A stretch of DNA of 64,000 nt, taken from the NCBI GenBank assembly GCA_040222855.1, contig JAVKCD010000019.1:542912-606911 (forward strand), in the 5' to 3' direction. The DNA is from Phycisphaeraceae bacterium. GTDB lineage: Bacteria; Planctomycetota; Phycisphaerae; Phycisphaerales; Phycisphaeraceae. Both the position numbers and the translations under genes were made by a program. Shown piece after piece: positions 11,157 to 20,247 of this stretch (its first letter is position 1; each line of letters begins with the position of its first letter). Under the pieces are notes generated by a model. The model did not search any database. It saw only the letters and a list, made by a program, of their open reading frames with translations, and was not told the origin of the DNA.

Positions 11157-12356
11157 ATGCTGAGGGTGGATTTGCGTCGAGCACAAGAGGGAATGGCGCT
11201 GGCTCTGCCGGTGATGAACCCCAAGAGCCCTTCCAAAGTCTTGTTGAAGATCGGCTTTGAGCTGACCGGCAAGATCATCGCGAAGCTGCGCGACCTGCAG
11301 GTTCGGTACGTGTGGGTGCGCTACCCAGCCCTGCAGTCCATCGAGAGTTTCATGAACGCCGAGGCCAATCAGGTGCGTTCGGAAGTCGTCAACGATGTCG
11401 CCGCCGCCTTTGAGGACCTGCAGACCAAGTCCGCAGCAAAACTGCCCTACGACCAGTACGAACGATCCATATCGAAGCTCGTGGATCAACTGATCGGCAA
11501 CCCGCGGTCGGCCGTATTCCTCGGCGACCTCGCCGACATCGACGACAAACAGGTCCGCCACGCCACCTCGGTGATGTACCTGTCGATCCTCATCGGCCTC
11601 AAGCTCGAAGGCTACATCGTCCACGAGCGCAAGCACGTCGATCCGTCACGCGCCAAGGAAGTCATCAACCTCGGCATCGGCGCGATGCTCCACGACATCG
11701 GCATCAGCACCCTCGATAGCGAGGTGCGCGACCGCTTCTACGAAACACTCGATGAGTCCGACCCAGCCTTCCAGGAGCACACCGCAGCCGGCTACGAGAT
11801 GATCCGTGGCAACCTCGAGCCTTCCGCTGCGACCGTCGTGCTCAACCACCACCAGCGGTGGGATGGCTCGGGCTTCGCCGGCAGAGATTTCCCGGCGCTG
11901 CCCGGCAAGCGCACCCACGTCTTCGCACGCATTGCCGCCGTCGCTGATGTCTTCGACCTGATCCGCCGGCCCCCCAGCGGGGAGCAGGAGCGCCCCACCG
12001 TCTGGGCCCTGCAGGTCATGCTCCGCGACCCGATGTGCAAAAAGTTCGACCCGAACATCCTAGAAACCCTCACGGAGGTCGTCCCCCCCTACCCACCAGG
12101 CATTATCGTGAAGCTATCCGATGGCCGCTCTGGCGTGGTCCTCGACACCAGCCGACTCGACCCCTGCCGACCCAAGGTCCAGGTCCTCGAGGACCCCGAA
12201 AACCTCGGCAACCCAAAGAATGGCTCCGGCGAGGTGCTCAACCTCACCGAGATGCCCGCGTCAATTGTGATCGCCGAAGTCGACGGCATGGACGTCAGCA
12301 AACTCAACTTCTCGAACAAGCTGCTGCCCTCGGCCCAGGGCCTGCTCGCGGCGTAG
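11157..12356 (+). CDS. HD-GYP-domain protein, probable cyclic-di-GMP phosphodiesterase
   Basis: 399 residues. The N-terminal 120 residues match the DUF3391-like region often preceding HD-GYP. The HD-GYP domain follows with H179-D180 (GAMLHDIGIS), H208 (FQEHTAAG) and HHQRWDGSGF at 231-240. The GYP triplet is GFA rather than GYP, a degenerate form, so binding or hydrolysis of c-di-GMP is likely but not certain. The last 110 residues (IVKLSDGRSGVVLDTSRLDP) form the beta-rich tail common in this group. It is soluble and has no receiver domain. The next gene starts 27 bases later. Confidence 0.87.
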   Translation: MLRVDLRRAQEGMALALPVMNPKSPSKVLLKIGFELTGKIIAKLRDLQVRYVWVRYPALQSIESFMNAEANQVRSEVVNDVAAAFEDLQTKSAAKLPYDQYERSISKLVDQLIGNPRSAVFLGDLADIDDKQVRHATSVMYLSILIGLKLEGYIVHERKHVDPSRAKEVINLGIGAMLHDIGISTLDSEVRDRFYETLDESDPAFQEHTAAGYEMIRGNLEPSAATVVLNHHQRWDGSGFAGRDFPALPGKRTHVFARIAAVADVFDLIRRPPSGEQERPTVWALQVMLRDPMCKKFDPNILETLTEVVPPYPPGIIVKLSDGRSGVVLDTSRLDPCRPKVQVLEDPENLGNPKNGSGEVLNLTEMPASIVIAEVDGMDVSKLNFSNKLLPSAQGLLAA

Positions 12357-12383
12357 GCGAATCGATCGCGGTAGCCTGATATC

Positions 12384-13478
12384 GTGATCAAATACCTCGG
12401 CTCGAAACGAACTCTGCTCCCGAAGATCCTCCAAGTTGTTGGCTCCTTCGGTAGCGATCAATCCACCATCATCGATCTCTTCTCCGGCACCTCGCGCGTC
12501 GGCCACGCCCTCAAGGCCGCTGGCTACCGCGTGCTGGCCAATGATCACAACGCCTACGCCGCCACCCTCGCCCGCTGCTACGTCCAGGCCGATCGCGAGG
12601 ATCACCTTCATGATGCCAAGCAACTCGTCGCCGAGTTCAACACGATGCCAGGGCAGCCCGGTTACATCACCAAGACCTTCTGCGAGCAGGCGCGCTACTT
12701 CCAGCCCAAGAACGGCGAGCGCATCGATGCGATCCGCGAAGCGATCGCCCGCAAGAACCTCGACCCCGAACTCGAAGCCGTCATGCTTGTGTCCTTGATG
12801 GAAGCCGCGGACCGCATCGACTCGACCACCGGCGTCCAGATGGCCTACCTCAAGTCCTGGGCCGCCCGATCCCACAAAGACCTCGAACTCCGCGTCCCTA
12901 ACCTTCTTCCGCAAGCCGCTGGCGGGAAGGGCCAAGCCACCCAGCTCGACGCGATCGAGGCCGCTCAACAGCTCGACGCCGACGTGATCTACCTCGACCC
13001 GCCCTACAACCAGCACTCCTACCTCGGCAACTACCATATCTGGGAGACGCTGGTCCGCTGGGACGCGCCCGAGGCCTACGGCATCGCCCGAAAACGCATC
13101 GACTGCCGCGAACGTGCCTCGGCCTTTAACAGCAAAAAGAAGTTCAACAACGTCATGCGCGACCTCCTTGGTGCTCTCCGCTGCCGAGCCTTAGTCGTCT
13201 CCTTCAACAACGAGGGTTATATCGATCGGCCCGCCATGGAAGCGATGCTCGCCACCTGCTTCGACGGCAAGGCCCACGTCCTGACCCTCGAACACGACTA
13301 CAAACGCTACGTCGGCGCCCAGATCGGCATCCACAACCTCAAGGGCGTCAAAGTCGGCAAGGTCAGTCACCTGCGCAACAAGGAATACCTCTACATCGTC
13401 ACAGCAGACGCCAGCCTGCTCGAACGCCTACAACCAGACACCACCGAGGTTCAGGAAGTCATGTTCACCACTGATTAA
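12384..13478 (+). CDS. D12-class N6-adenine DNA methyltransferase, apparently orphan
   Basis: 364 residues with a GTG start. It has MIKYLGSKRTLLPKI (typical D12 opening), a SAM-binding segment IIDLFSGTSRVGHALKAAG and the catalytic D205-P-P-Y motif within YLDPPYNQHSYLGNYH, in the D12/alpha order of motifs. It should methylate adenine in a specific DNA site. No restriction endonuclease, specificity subunit or repair nuclease lies beside it: the neighbours are an HD-GYP protein and a VWA protein. Either it is a solitary regulatory methylase or its partner is elsewhere. The stop is four bases from the stop of the convergent VWA gene. Confidence 0.88.
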   Translation: MIKYLGSKRTLLPKILQVVGSFGSDQSTIIDLFSGTSRVGHALKAAGYRVLANDHNAYAATLARCYVQADREDHLHDAKQLVAEFNTMPGQPGYITKTFCEQARYFQPKNGERIDAIREAIARKNLDPELEAVMLVSLMEAADRIDSTTGVQMAYLKSWAARSHKDLELRVPNLLPQAAGGKGQATQLDAIEAAQQLDADVIYLDPPYNQHSYLGNYHIWETLVRWDAPEAYGIARKRIDCRERASAFNSKKKFNNVMRDLLGALRCRALVVSFNNEGYIDRPAMEAMLATCFDGKAHVLTLEHDYKRYVGAQIGIHNLKGVKVGKVSHLRNKEYLYIVTADASLLERLQPDTTEVQEVMFTTD

Positions 13479-13481
13479 GAC

Positions 13482-14657
13482 TCAGGGATCGACGCGCTCA
13501 AAGCCCGCCTGATCGAGACGCATGCGAACCACGTTAACCAGCGCATCACCAAGCGTGCCCTCATCACCCCCAGCCAGGCGCTTCCGCTCGGCCGCCAGAT
13601 AAACCTCCCGCTCGGCCTGCAGCGCCTTGATCTCGGCCTGCACCTCAGCACGCTCGGTACCTCGCCGCTCGACCTCAGCCAGCAGCGCATCATCATCCAG
13701 CGACCGCAACGCCTCCGGGAGCTGATCGCGTTCAACCTCATCCATCTCGACACGCTCAGCAGCCACCGCATCAACAAGGTCCCATGTGTCGTTGTGATAC
13801 GCCGAACTCGCCTTTGAGGCGACCCGTGCCATAGCGGTCATCGGTGCAACCGATTCCGCCAACCCATCCTGTACTTCCTGGCGACGCAACATCGCAGAGC
13901 CTTCATGCCCGTAAGGGATGTAGGTGCTGTTGAGCTTCCGGTTGAGTTCCAGAATACGATCGTCCTGAGGGCACCTGATGTCGAGAATCGCACGGTCCTG
14001 CTCGATGGTCAGAAACTCACCATTCCCAAGCTGAGCCCCCAGGTGCCATTCACCCCGTCGGCCCTCATCCGCCGACCCACAATGAATCGTGTTGACCGTG
14101 ATGTCCTTGTCCGTCGCCGCCTTGCACGCCAGCGCGTAGTCCAACGATCCCTGCGTGAACGCCTCGTTACCTGCGATAAACACAAACCGTGCATCCCGCC
14201 CCGAATCGCTCCACGCCAACTCACCCACAGCACGACTGATGACCTCTCCGCAATGCTCACTCCCGCCATGCGTGTCGAGCGCAAACAGCGCCTCGGACAC
14301 AGCGTCAAGATCACGAGTCAGCGTGACGACCCGGCGGATGTACCCGCTCTGGGCCGAGAGATCATTGTTGCCATATTCATAAAGGGCGACCTCAATGACC
14401 GCATCACGACCGTTGCGTCGATGCCGAGCTAACTCGTTGACCATGCCCCAGAGCTGCGCCTTCGCCTGATGGATCAGACCGTCCATCGAGTTCGAGGTGT
14501 CGAGCAGCAGCGCCACCTGAATTCGCGGGGCATCCCGAGCCTCATCAACCACCACAGGCGTTGGCGGATTACTTGTGGGCACAAGCGACTGGCCCGAAAC
14601 ACTAAGTGGACAAGCCAACGCGGCAGCAAGCAGACAAGAGGACAGCGTGGGACGCAT
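13482..14657 (-). CDS. Secreted von Willebrand factor A-domain protein
   Basis: About 391 residues. A signal peptide (LSSCLLAAALACPLSVSGQS) is followed by a VWA domain (about 45-240) with the MIDAS motif DTSNS in VALLLDTSNSMDGLIHQAKA. The C-terminal third is charged and helical (ERVEMDEVERDQLPEALRSL, EIKALQAEREVYLAAERKRL), probably coiled coil. Such proteins bind metal and partner proteins outside the cytoplasm; the partner is unknown. The ATG at 14657 has a strong AAGGAGG six bases upstream, so the longer in-frame start was rejected. Confidence 0.82.
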   Translation of the reverse strand: MRPTLSSCLLAAALACPLSVSGQSLVPTSNPPTPVVVDEARDAPRIQVALLLDTSNSMDGLIHQAKAQLWGMVNELARHRRNGRDAVIEVALYEYGNNDLSAQSGYIRRVVTLTRDLDAVSEALFALDTHGGSEHCGEVISRAVGELAWSDSGRDARFVFIAGNEAFTQGSLDYALACKAATDKDITVNTIHCGSADEGRRGEWHLGAQLGNGEFLTIEQDRAILDIRCPQDDRILELNRKLNSTYIPYGHEGSAMLRRQEVQDGLAESVAPMTAMARVASKASSAYHNDTWDLVDAVAAERVEMDEVERDQLPEALRSLDDDALLAEVERRGTERAEVQAEIKALQAEREVYLAAERKRLAGGDEGTLGDALVNVVRMRLDQAGFERVDP

Positions 14658-14747
14658 CAGACGCCTCCTTTCACAGGATCGGTTGTCGGTCACATGGCAG
14701 TTAGACGCACTCGATCACCGGGCGGTTCCAGAATCAGACAGATTTTT

Positions 14748-15830
14748 TTAGTACGCGTTCAGCTTGCGCAGCGGAATACGCTCAAGATCGATTCCCGCCA
14801 GCAGCTCGGCCACGCGAACCCCCGTATCTCCCCGACCATAAGGGTGACGCGCTTTCGACGTGTCCAGCGCAAGCGCCTGACGAACCGCCGCACGAACCGC
14901 TCGCTCGCCGTAGTCACAATCAACCATCGTCCCCGGCCGCTCGCGCCCCGCCTGCCGCGGGCCGATGTTGACCGCTGGCGTCCGCAGCGCCGCAGCCTCA
15001 ATCAACCCCGCCGAGCTGTTGCCGACCAGCACCCCGGCGCCAGCGAGAAGCGACAAGAACAGGTCTCGTGGTAGGTGCTTGACCGTCTTCACAGCAGCCT
15101 TCTTGATCGCACGTCGGATCCCCTCGGCACCTGCATCCGTGTTCGGATGCAGCACCAGCGGATCATGCTTCTTGACCGCCTGAAGCGTCGCCTCCATCCA
15201 GGCTTGCTCCTGCTTGGTTGATTCGCCTACCGGATGCTGCAACACCATCACCTTCGGCGCATCACCGTCCGCGACGACCTCTCCAAGCCCATCCATCGCG
15301 GGAGACCCCACCACCATGACGCGATCCTTCGTCTCGCCCATCCGAACCAGCCGGCGGCGACTCCCAGCCGTAGCGGGCAGGTGCAGATGCGCCAGCTTGC
15401 TGATCGCATGACGCATCGATTCGTCTGCAACCCCTTCCGCACGGTCCCCGCCATGCAGATGCGCGACCCTAAACCCCCCCACCGCCGCCGCACTCGCCGC
15501 GGCGAAAGCCTCGATGCGATCCCCCAGCACCACCACAAACGTCGGACGCAACGACTCAAACACCCCAGCCATCCGAGTAACCCCACGCCCCAGCGCTCTC
15601 ACATCATCGACACGCCCCTCTTCGCCAGGCTTCTGCATCGGTACCCGCCGCGCAATCCGATACCCCGCAGCCCGAATATCGTCGATCGTCCCCAGCGTCA
15701 GATGAGTCCCCGTCACGATCAGACTCGTCTCAAGCCCACGATAGGCCAGACAAGCATCAAGCACCGTGCGCAACAAACCAAACTCCGCCCGCGTCCCGGT
15801 GACGATCACAACCCGCCGCCGCGATGACAT
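14748..15830 (-). CDS. neuC: UDP-N-acetylglucosamine 2-epimerase (hydrolysing), NeuC type
   Basis: About 360 residues, GT-B epimerase fold. It opens RRRVVIVTGTRAEFGLLRTV and contains HLHGGDRAEGVADESMRHAI (canonical HIHGGExTEG, with Asp for Glu) and NSSAGLIEAAALRTPAVNIG. NeuC enzymes release UDP to form ManNAc or a diacetamido sugar on the way to nonulosonic (sialic-type) acids. It is the last gene of the operon and its ATG overlaps the upstream stop (ATGA). No NeuB synthase follows, so the acid synthase must be encoded elsewhere or the product differs. Confidence 0.87.
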   Translation of the reverse strand: MSSRRRVVIVTGTRAEFGLLRTVLDACLAYRGLETSLIVTGTHLTLGTIDDIRAAGYRIARRVPMQKPGEEGRVDDVRALGRGVTRMAGVFESLRPTFVVVLGDRIEAFAAASAAAVGGFRVAHLHGGDRAEGVADESMRHAISKLAHLHLPATAGSRRRLVRMGETKDRVMVVGSPAMDGLGEVVADGDAPKVMVLQHPVGESTKQEQAWMEATLQAVKKHDPLVLHPNTDAGAEGIRRAIKKAAVKTVKHLPRDLFLSLLAGAGVLVGNSSAGLIEAAALRTPAVNIGPRQAGRERPGTMVDCDYGERAVRAAVRQALALDTSKARHPYGRGDTGVRVAELLAGIDLERIPLRKLNAY

Positions 15831-16558
15831 CAGGCGACCCTGCCCGCAGCACACAGATTCAGGAGCGCCGCCTCGGCCACCGCCAGATCCGCCGCCGTAT
15901 CAATATCAACCACCTCGCCGGGCTCTGTCACCACCGCTCGTCGATCGGCCCCAAGAAACGCGTGCGGCTCGCCCTCCTGAACGGTAAACAACGCCTGACG
16001 CCGAACCACAATCAACCCGCCATCCAACAGATACACAGGCGGAAGGTCCTGCCGACGATAAACCTGATTCTCAACATACGCCGACATCCGCCCCGCATCA
16101 TCCACCGTCTTCATCCACCAGGGATGCGTCTTGCCAACCGCGCACACCGACTGCACCGAATCGCATCCCGTCTCAAGCAGCATCGACACCCCCCGATCAA
16201 TCAGCCCCTCCGGCCGCACCGGAACATTGCCGTACAGCAACACAATCACCTCGTAAGGATCACCAACCGACTCCACTGCATGACGAGCCGCCGCATCGAC
16301 CGTCGCTGTGTCCGTGGCCAGATTCGAAGGGCGCTCGATCACCTCGACGCCAAGTGTTCGGCCGATCGTCGCGAGCCGATCACCATCGGTTGTCAGAACA
16401 ATCTTCCCGATCGACGCAGCGGATCGCGCATGATCCACCGTCCACGCCAGCATCGGCCGCCCCGCCACCACCGCCTCGTTCTTGCCCGGCAGCCCCTTGC
16501 TGCCCGAGCGAGCCAGAATCACCGCCAACGCCTTGTCACCCGACATCGCAGCACTCAT
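15830..16558 (-). CDS. neuA: Acylneuraminate cytidylyltransferase-like protein
   Basis: 242 residues. The N-terminal nucleotide-binding motif ILARSGSKGLPGKN (canonical IARGGSKGIPGKN) is followed by VLTTDGDRLATIG, LYGNVPVRPEGLID and the C-terminal VDIDTAADLAVAEAAL, the usual CMP-NeuAc/CMP-KDO synthetase layout. It activates a nonulosonic acid as its CMP derivative. The start ATG at 16558 overlaps the stop of the upstream fusion gene (ATGA), and its own stop overlaps the neuC start, so all three are translationally coupled. The exact sugar cannot be read. Confidence 0.85.
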   Translation of the reverse strand: MSAAMSGDKALAVILARSGSKGLPGKNEAVVAGRPMLAWTVDHARSAASIGKIVLTTDGDRLATIGRTLGVEVIERPSNLATDTATVDAAARHAVESVGDPYEVIVLLYGNVPVRPEGLIDRGVSMLLETGCDSVQSVCAVGKTHPWWMKTVDDAGRMSAYVENQVYRRQDLPPVYLLDGGLIVVRRQALFTVQEGEPHAFLGADRRAVVTEPGEVVDIDTAADLAVAEAALLNLCAAGRVA

Positions 16559-18222
16559 GGCCGGTGCCACTCCTTGCACGATCCACAGATCGTCAGCTCG
16601 TGGAATCGACTCTCATCGTGCGCCGCTTTTGACTCCGCCCCTCGCCGCCAAATCGTCAACAGACTATCGATCCGCGCATCGCCCATCGGCGATCGCCCCT
16701 GCCAATCCTGGTCACACAACGCGACCACCCCATCCGACAGAACACTCATCCGCTGGCCCAACTGCTTGCACCCCACCCGCCGTGGCGGCTCCATCGGCAC
16801 CGGCGACAACTCCGGCATCAGCCCGCAACCTGAACACGACGGCTGAATCATCGCGTACCCACCCGCCCGCAACCACCGCTCGAAGAAACTCTCCATGTCC
16901 GATAGCGTCTCCGGCACCTTCACCAGACGAGGGACAATCCACGGCACCTGATCTCCCCGGCCATCCGCGCTCCGCCGAACCCGCCGCTCGTTGAACAACC
17001 GCTGAAGGTTGTCCGTCACCACGCCAAACTCCTGCCCCATCACCTTCTTGTACGTCTCCGACGAATCCGCGTTGATCCGCACAATCACCAGGTCCAACGG
17101 CAGGTCAAGCAGCTTCTCCGCTTCAGACCAGGACGACAACAAGTCCGTCTCGATGCCAATCCCCATCACACCCGCCTCATGCGCTGCCATCACGACCCGA
17201 TCCCACTCCGGATGCTCCATCGCATCGCCCAGGCCGCCCAGCAACAACGACACATCACCCGGTTCGCCTAACTGATCAACCAGCCGCTCAGCCAGATCGA
17301 GCTCCAGATCGGGCCGCTCGAACGCCACATAAGCCTGTGGCGTGATCGGCCCTGTCGCCGGCCGCCGGGGCGTCAGCTCCAGATTCACCTGCTGAGGCAA
17401 CCGCTCAAACAAATGCTCCGGGTGATCTCGCTCCCACGACGCGATCGCCTCCACTAGACGGTCTGCGTCAACGGTCGCCAGCCGATCACCAAAAAATCGC
17501 TCAAGAACACGCAGCCGCTCGATCGACCTCGGCGTGTCATAGACCAGCCGCTTCCGACAATCACGCACCTTCGGGCTGATCGGCACCGTGACCTCACGCC
17601 CGATCGGATCAATGGCCGGACTGTGGCTGTTGTACCCCAGCATCGAGCCGAAGTTCCCGCCGTGCTCCGCAAACTCGGCCAAAAACGGAACCGACATCAC
17701 CAAGGGACCAAGCCCTGGCGGGGCCTGCGTCAGCGTGACCTTCATGTGCTCAGGACTCGTCTGATGCAGCTCAATCAACTCGCGCGCATAGCCCGTATCA
17801 AACAACGGCCAGTCCCCACGCACCAGCAGCACCGACTGCGCACCATGCGTTTCCGCCGCACGAGCCAACGGGCCCGCCGGCAGCAGCTCATCAAAGCCCG
17901 TTGCAAACCCCAGCCCACCACGCCAGCTATCCACCGCCCACTTCCGTGCCGCCACCAGCCGCGCCGTCTGCCGATCGCGTAAGCCCTCAGGGTCGGCGTA
18001 CACCTGAACGCGCTCACGCACGTCGTCCGGCAGCAACGCCAGCGGATTCTGCCCCTCGGGATAAACCAGCACCACACCATCCAACGACTCGATCGACAAC
18101 ACCCTGCGGACGGTCATCTCTAAAACAGTCATCCCCGCGATCTGATCACTCAGATCACGCGCATGGCCCAACCGGCCGTTCATCACATCCGTCGGAATGA
18201 TCGCCAGCACTCGCGACACCAC
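16555..18222 (-). CDS. SpsF-like nucleotidyltransferase domain fused to a radical-SAM/SPASM-like domain lacking the core cysteines
   Basis: 555 residues, GTG start with GGAG four bases upstream. Residues 1-270 resemble SpsF/GT-A nucleotidyltransferases, but the usual RxGSxRLPGK loop is replaced by TDVMNGRLGHARDLSDQIAG. Residues 278-555 follow a radical-SAM/SPASM plan: VNLELTPRR, the GGLGDAMEHPEW turn, GIETDLL, and VIVRINADSSETYKKVMG. The region where CxxxCxxC belongs reads TPRRPATGPITPQ (284-296), without any cysteine. The C-terminal SPASM-type cysteines remain: C463, C466, C485, C503, C546 and C549 (ICGSCKEWHRP). It may therefore bind an auxiliary cluster without radical chemistry. It sits six bases after the DUF115 gene in the glycan operon. 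The function is unknown. Confidence 0.75.
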   Translation of the reverse strand: MVSRVLAIIPTDVMNGRLGHARDLSDQIAGMTVLEMTVRRVLSIESLDGVVLVYPEGQNPLALLPDDVRERVQVYADPEGLRDRQTARLVAARKWAVDSWRGGLGFATGFDELLPAGPLARAAETHGAQSVLLVRGDWPLFDTGYARELIELHQTSPEHMKVTLTQAPPGLGPLVMSVPFLAEFAEHGGNFGSMLGYNSHSPAIDPIGREVTVPISPKVRDCRKRLVYDTPRSIERLRVLERFFGDRLATVDADRLVEAIASWERDHPEHLFERLPQQVNLELTPRRPATGPITPQAYVAFERPDLELDLAERLVDQLGEPGDVSLLLGGLGDAMEHPEWDRVVMAAHEAGVMGIGIETDLLSSWSEAEKLLDLPLDLVIVRINADSSETYKKVMGQEFGVVTDNLQRLFNERRVRRSADGRGDQVPWIVPRLVKVPETLSDMESFFERWLRAGGYAMIQPSCSGCGLMPELSPVPMEPPRRVGCKQLGQRMSVLSDGVVALCDQDWQGRSPMGDARIDSLLTIWRRGAESKAAHDESRFHELTICGSCKEWHRP

Positions 18223-18228
18223 CTGCTC

Positions 18229-20133
18229 CTAAGCAGCCACCGGCCGTTGTTCTGGCGACAGCCGTTCAACGCGACGCAGCGCCTCCCGGAAAATCGATTC
18301 CGCCTCATGGCACGCCTGTAGCAGCCAGTCAATGTTCTCCAGGTCCCGCTTGAGCTGACCCGCCTGCCGAGCCATGAAGTCGCCGGTGATGTGGCTGATC
18401 CGGCGATCCGCCGCCTGGCGGCGAAAAACGCCGATGGTGTTCATCGCGTTGACCGCCATAAACGTCGCCTTCAGTTCACCATGCACTCTGCCATCATTGA
18501 CCTTGAGCTTCTCGAAGAGCTTGAGCATCTTCGCCTTGTCCTGCTGATGCCGCTGCATCTTGTTGAGGATCCGCGTGGTGTCGCCCGAGACCCGACGCAG
18601 CTCGTCCAACTCCCGCAACCGCAGGCTCAACAGCTCCCGCGCCCTCTCAAGTCGCTCCGGGTCAAGCTCAAGCCCCGCCGCTGGCAACTCCGGCACCACG
18701 CCGGTCGTCAAACCAGTGATCGCATCCGTAAGCGACATCCGCTCGGTGTGCTCCTTCGGCTGCCCCCCTTCGGTCGCGTCGATGACCCGCTCCGACGACT
18801 GCGCAAAATCTCGCTCAAACTGACGCAGATACGTCAGCATCTGCTCGTCGGTAAACATCGGTCGCCCACGGATGTCCTCCACTCGCTTGAGATTCCCACG
18901 CATCCGAACTATCCGCTGCCACTCCATCATCTCGATCGTGTTGAACTGTGACAGCTCCGGCGACCATACCTGATGCACCGAAGTCCCCGGCGCGTAATAC
19001 AACCCATCCGAAAAACCCAAGTCCTGACCGATCAGCAGGATCGGGTCGCAACCAAGGTACTGGGCCAGATAAAACGACAGATGCGCCACCGTCGAGCCCG
19101 CTCGCATTGGCGGGATCGGCCTTGCCAGATCACCAACCAGCTTGTCGTTGAACTCCGAACCAATAATCCGAACCGGTCCCGGAAACACCTCCAGAATCCT
19201 CGGGTGCGCCTTGGGCTCAGCCACCAGCGTCACATCCGGAAGATCAGGAAGATCCTCGTAAAAGCGCGTGCAGATCGGCGAGTAATCCAACGCCGTCACA
19301 AAATCCGGTCGTATCCCCCGATCCAGCAGAGGCCGCAGCGCCGTCTGCGCCGCGATCACCACCAGCCGCGACCGCGCCTCAGGATCACGCAGCAGATCGA
19401 CATTCCGAACCAGACTCGGCCCCGCCGCCACACACACCGCCGGATAACCTGCCGCTGCCCGATGCAGCTCCGCGACCGTCGCCCCCGCTACATAGTGCCC
19501 CAGGTTGTTCACCAGATTCCGGCACGTCCGCGCCGAGTTCACCAGCGCCGTCGCAACCGTCGTCCTGAAAAACGCCAGCACCTCCGTGAACGTCTTGGAA
19601 AACCGCGCCATCGCAGCGCCCTGCCGGCTTCGAGATGCAGGATGCGTGAGCAGTTGTGCCCCCTGCGTGATCAGCCCGCCCATACCCTCCAGCCGCGAAG
19701 TCAGCGCCGCCCGGTCATCCGCATCATCAACAAAGACCACTGTGCCCCGAGCGATCCAGTCCGCATGATCGACACGCTCAAACACCGCCCGCATCAAGGA
19801 CAGGTCCGGCTCAAACACAATAAGCACAGCCTTCGGGCCGATCCGCTCCGACACCGCCGCCACGTGATAACCCAGCCCCAACCCCATCACCACCGCACAC
19901 CCCGCCTGATCCTGATCGATCTTCTCCGCCAGCTTCGCCGCCTCAGCCTGTGGATCAAACCGGCTCGCCAGCCAGCTCGCCTCCCCCTCGACCTGCGCCG
20001 TCAACGGCCCCTTCTTCGACGCCTGCCACGCCAGACGCGCAGGCTCCGTCCGGCTCAGCCGCTCGGCCAGCTCCGCATTCCGCAGCCCCAGTGCACTGAG
20101 GTTCCGGGTCAAAATCTTGTGCTCATCCGACAT
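18229..20133 (-). CDS. DUF115 (MptE/Maf-like) protein of a glycan operon
   Basis: About 634 residues. The N-terminal part has a Rossmann-like segment (AGCAVVMGLGLGYHVAAVSE). The DUF115 core follows: YPAVCVAAGPSLVRNVDLLR, VVIAAQTALRPLLDRGIRPD, FVTALDYSPI and IGQDLGFSDGLYYAPG. The C-terminal 150 residues are helical. In Campylobacter and Aeromonas, DUF115 Maf proteins transfer nonulosonic acids onto flagellin; archaeal MptE is a diphosphokinase. With NeuC and NeuA genes downstream, a role in moving a sialic-type sugar onto a protein is plausible. It is first of four tightly spaced genes. Other ATGs further upstream were rejected for lack of similarity. Confidence 0.82.
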   Translation of the reverse strand: MSDEHKILTRNLSALGLRNAELAERLSRTEPARLAWQASKKGPLTAQVEGEASWLASRFDPQAEAAKLAEKIDQDQAGCAVVMGLGLGYHVAAVSERIGPKAVLIVFEPDLSLMRAVFERVDHADWIARGTVVFVDDADDRAALTSRLEGMGGLITQGAQLLTHPASRSRQGAAMARFSKTFTEVLAFFRTTVATALVNSARTCRNLVNNLGHYVAGATVAELHRAAAGYPAVCVAAGPSLVRNVDLLRDPEARSRLVVIAAQTALRPLLDRGIRPDFVTALDYSPICTRFYEDLPDLPDVTLVAEPKAHPRILEVFPGPVRIIGSEFNDKLVGDLARPIPPMRAGSTVAHLSFYLAQYLGCDPILLIGQDLGFSDGLYYAPGTSVHQVWSPELSQFNTIEMMEWQRIVRMRGNLKRVEDIRGRPMFTDEQMLTYLRQFERDFAQSSERVIDATEGGQPKEHTERMSLTDAITGLTTGVVPELPAAGLELDPERLERARELLSLRLRELDELRRVSGDTTRILNKMQRHQQDKAKMLKLFEKLKVNDGRVHGELKATFMAVNAMNTIGVFRRQAADRRISHITGDFMARQAGQLKRDLENIDWLLQACHEAESIFREALRRVERLSPEQRPVAA

Positions 20134-20247
20134 CGTGTTATCGGAACATCGACCAGCCCCCACCCCCGCCATGAACTTCACCCCTCACCGACCCGTACGC
20201 ATGCTGAACGCTGTATCGTCTCAGTGGATCACCAAGGAGCCCTCGCG

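Noticed and set aside
18973-20247. Open frame on the + strand across the DUF115 gene, running in frame into 20248
   Set aside because: It is Arg/Pro/His-rich antisense of DUF115. Only the part from ATG 20248 has a ribosome site, membrane helices and coherent protein character.
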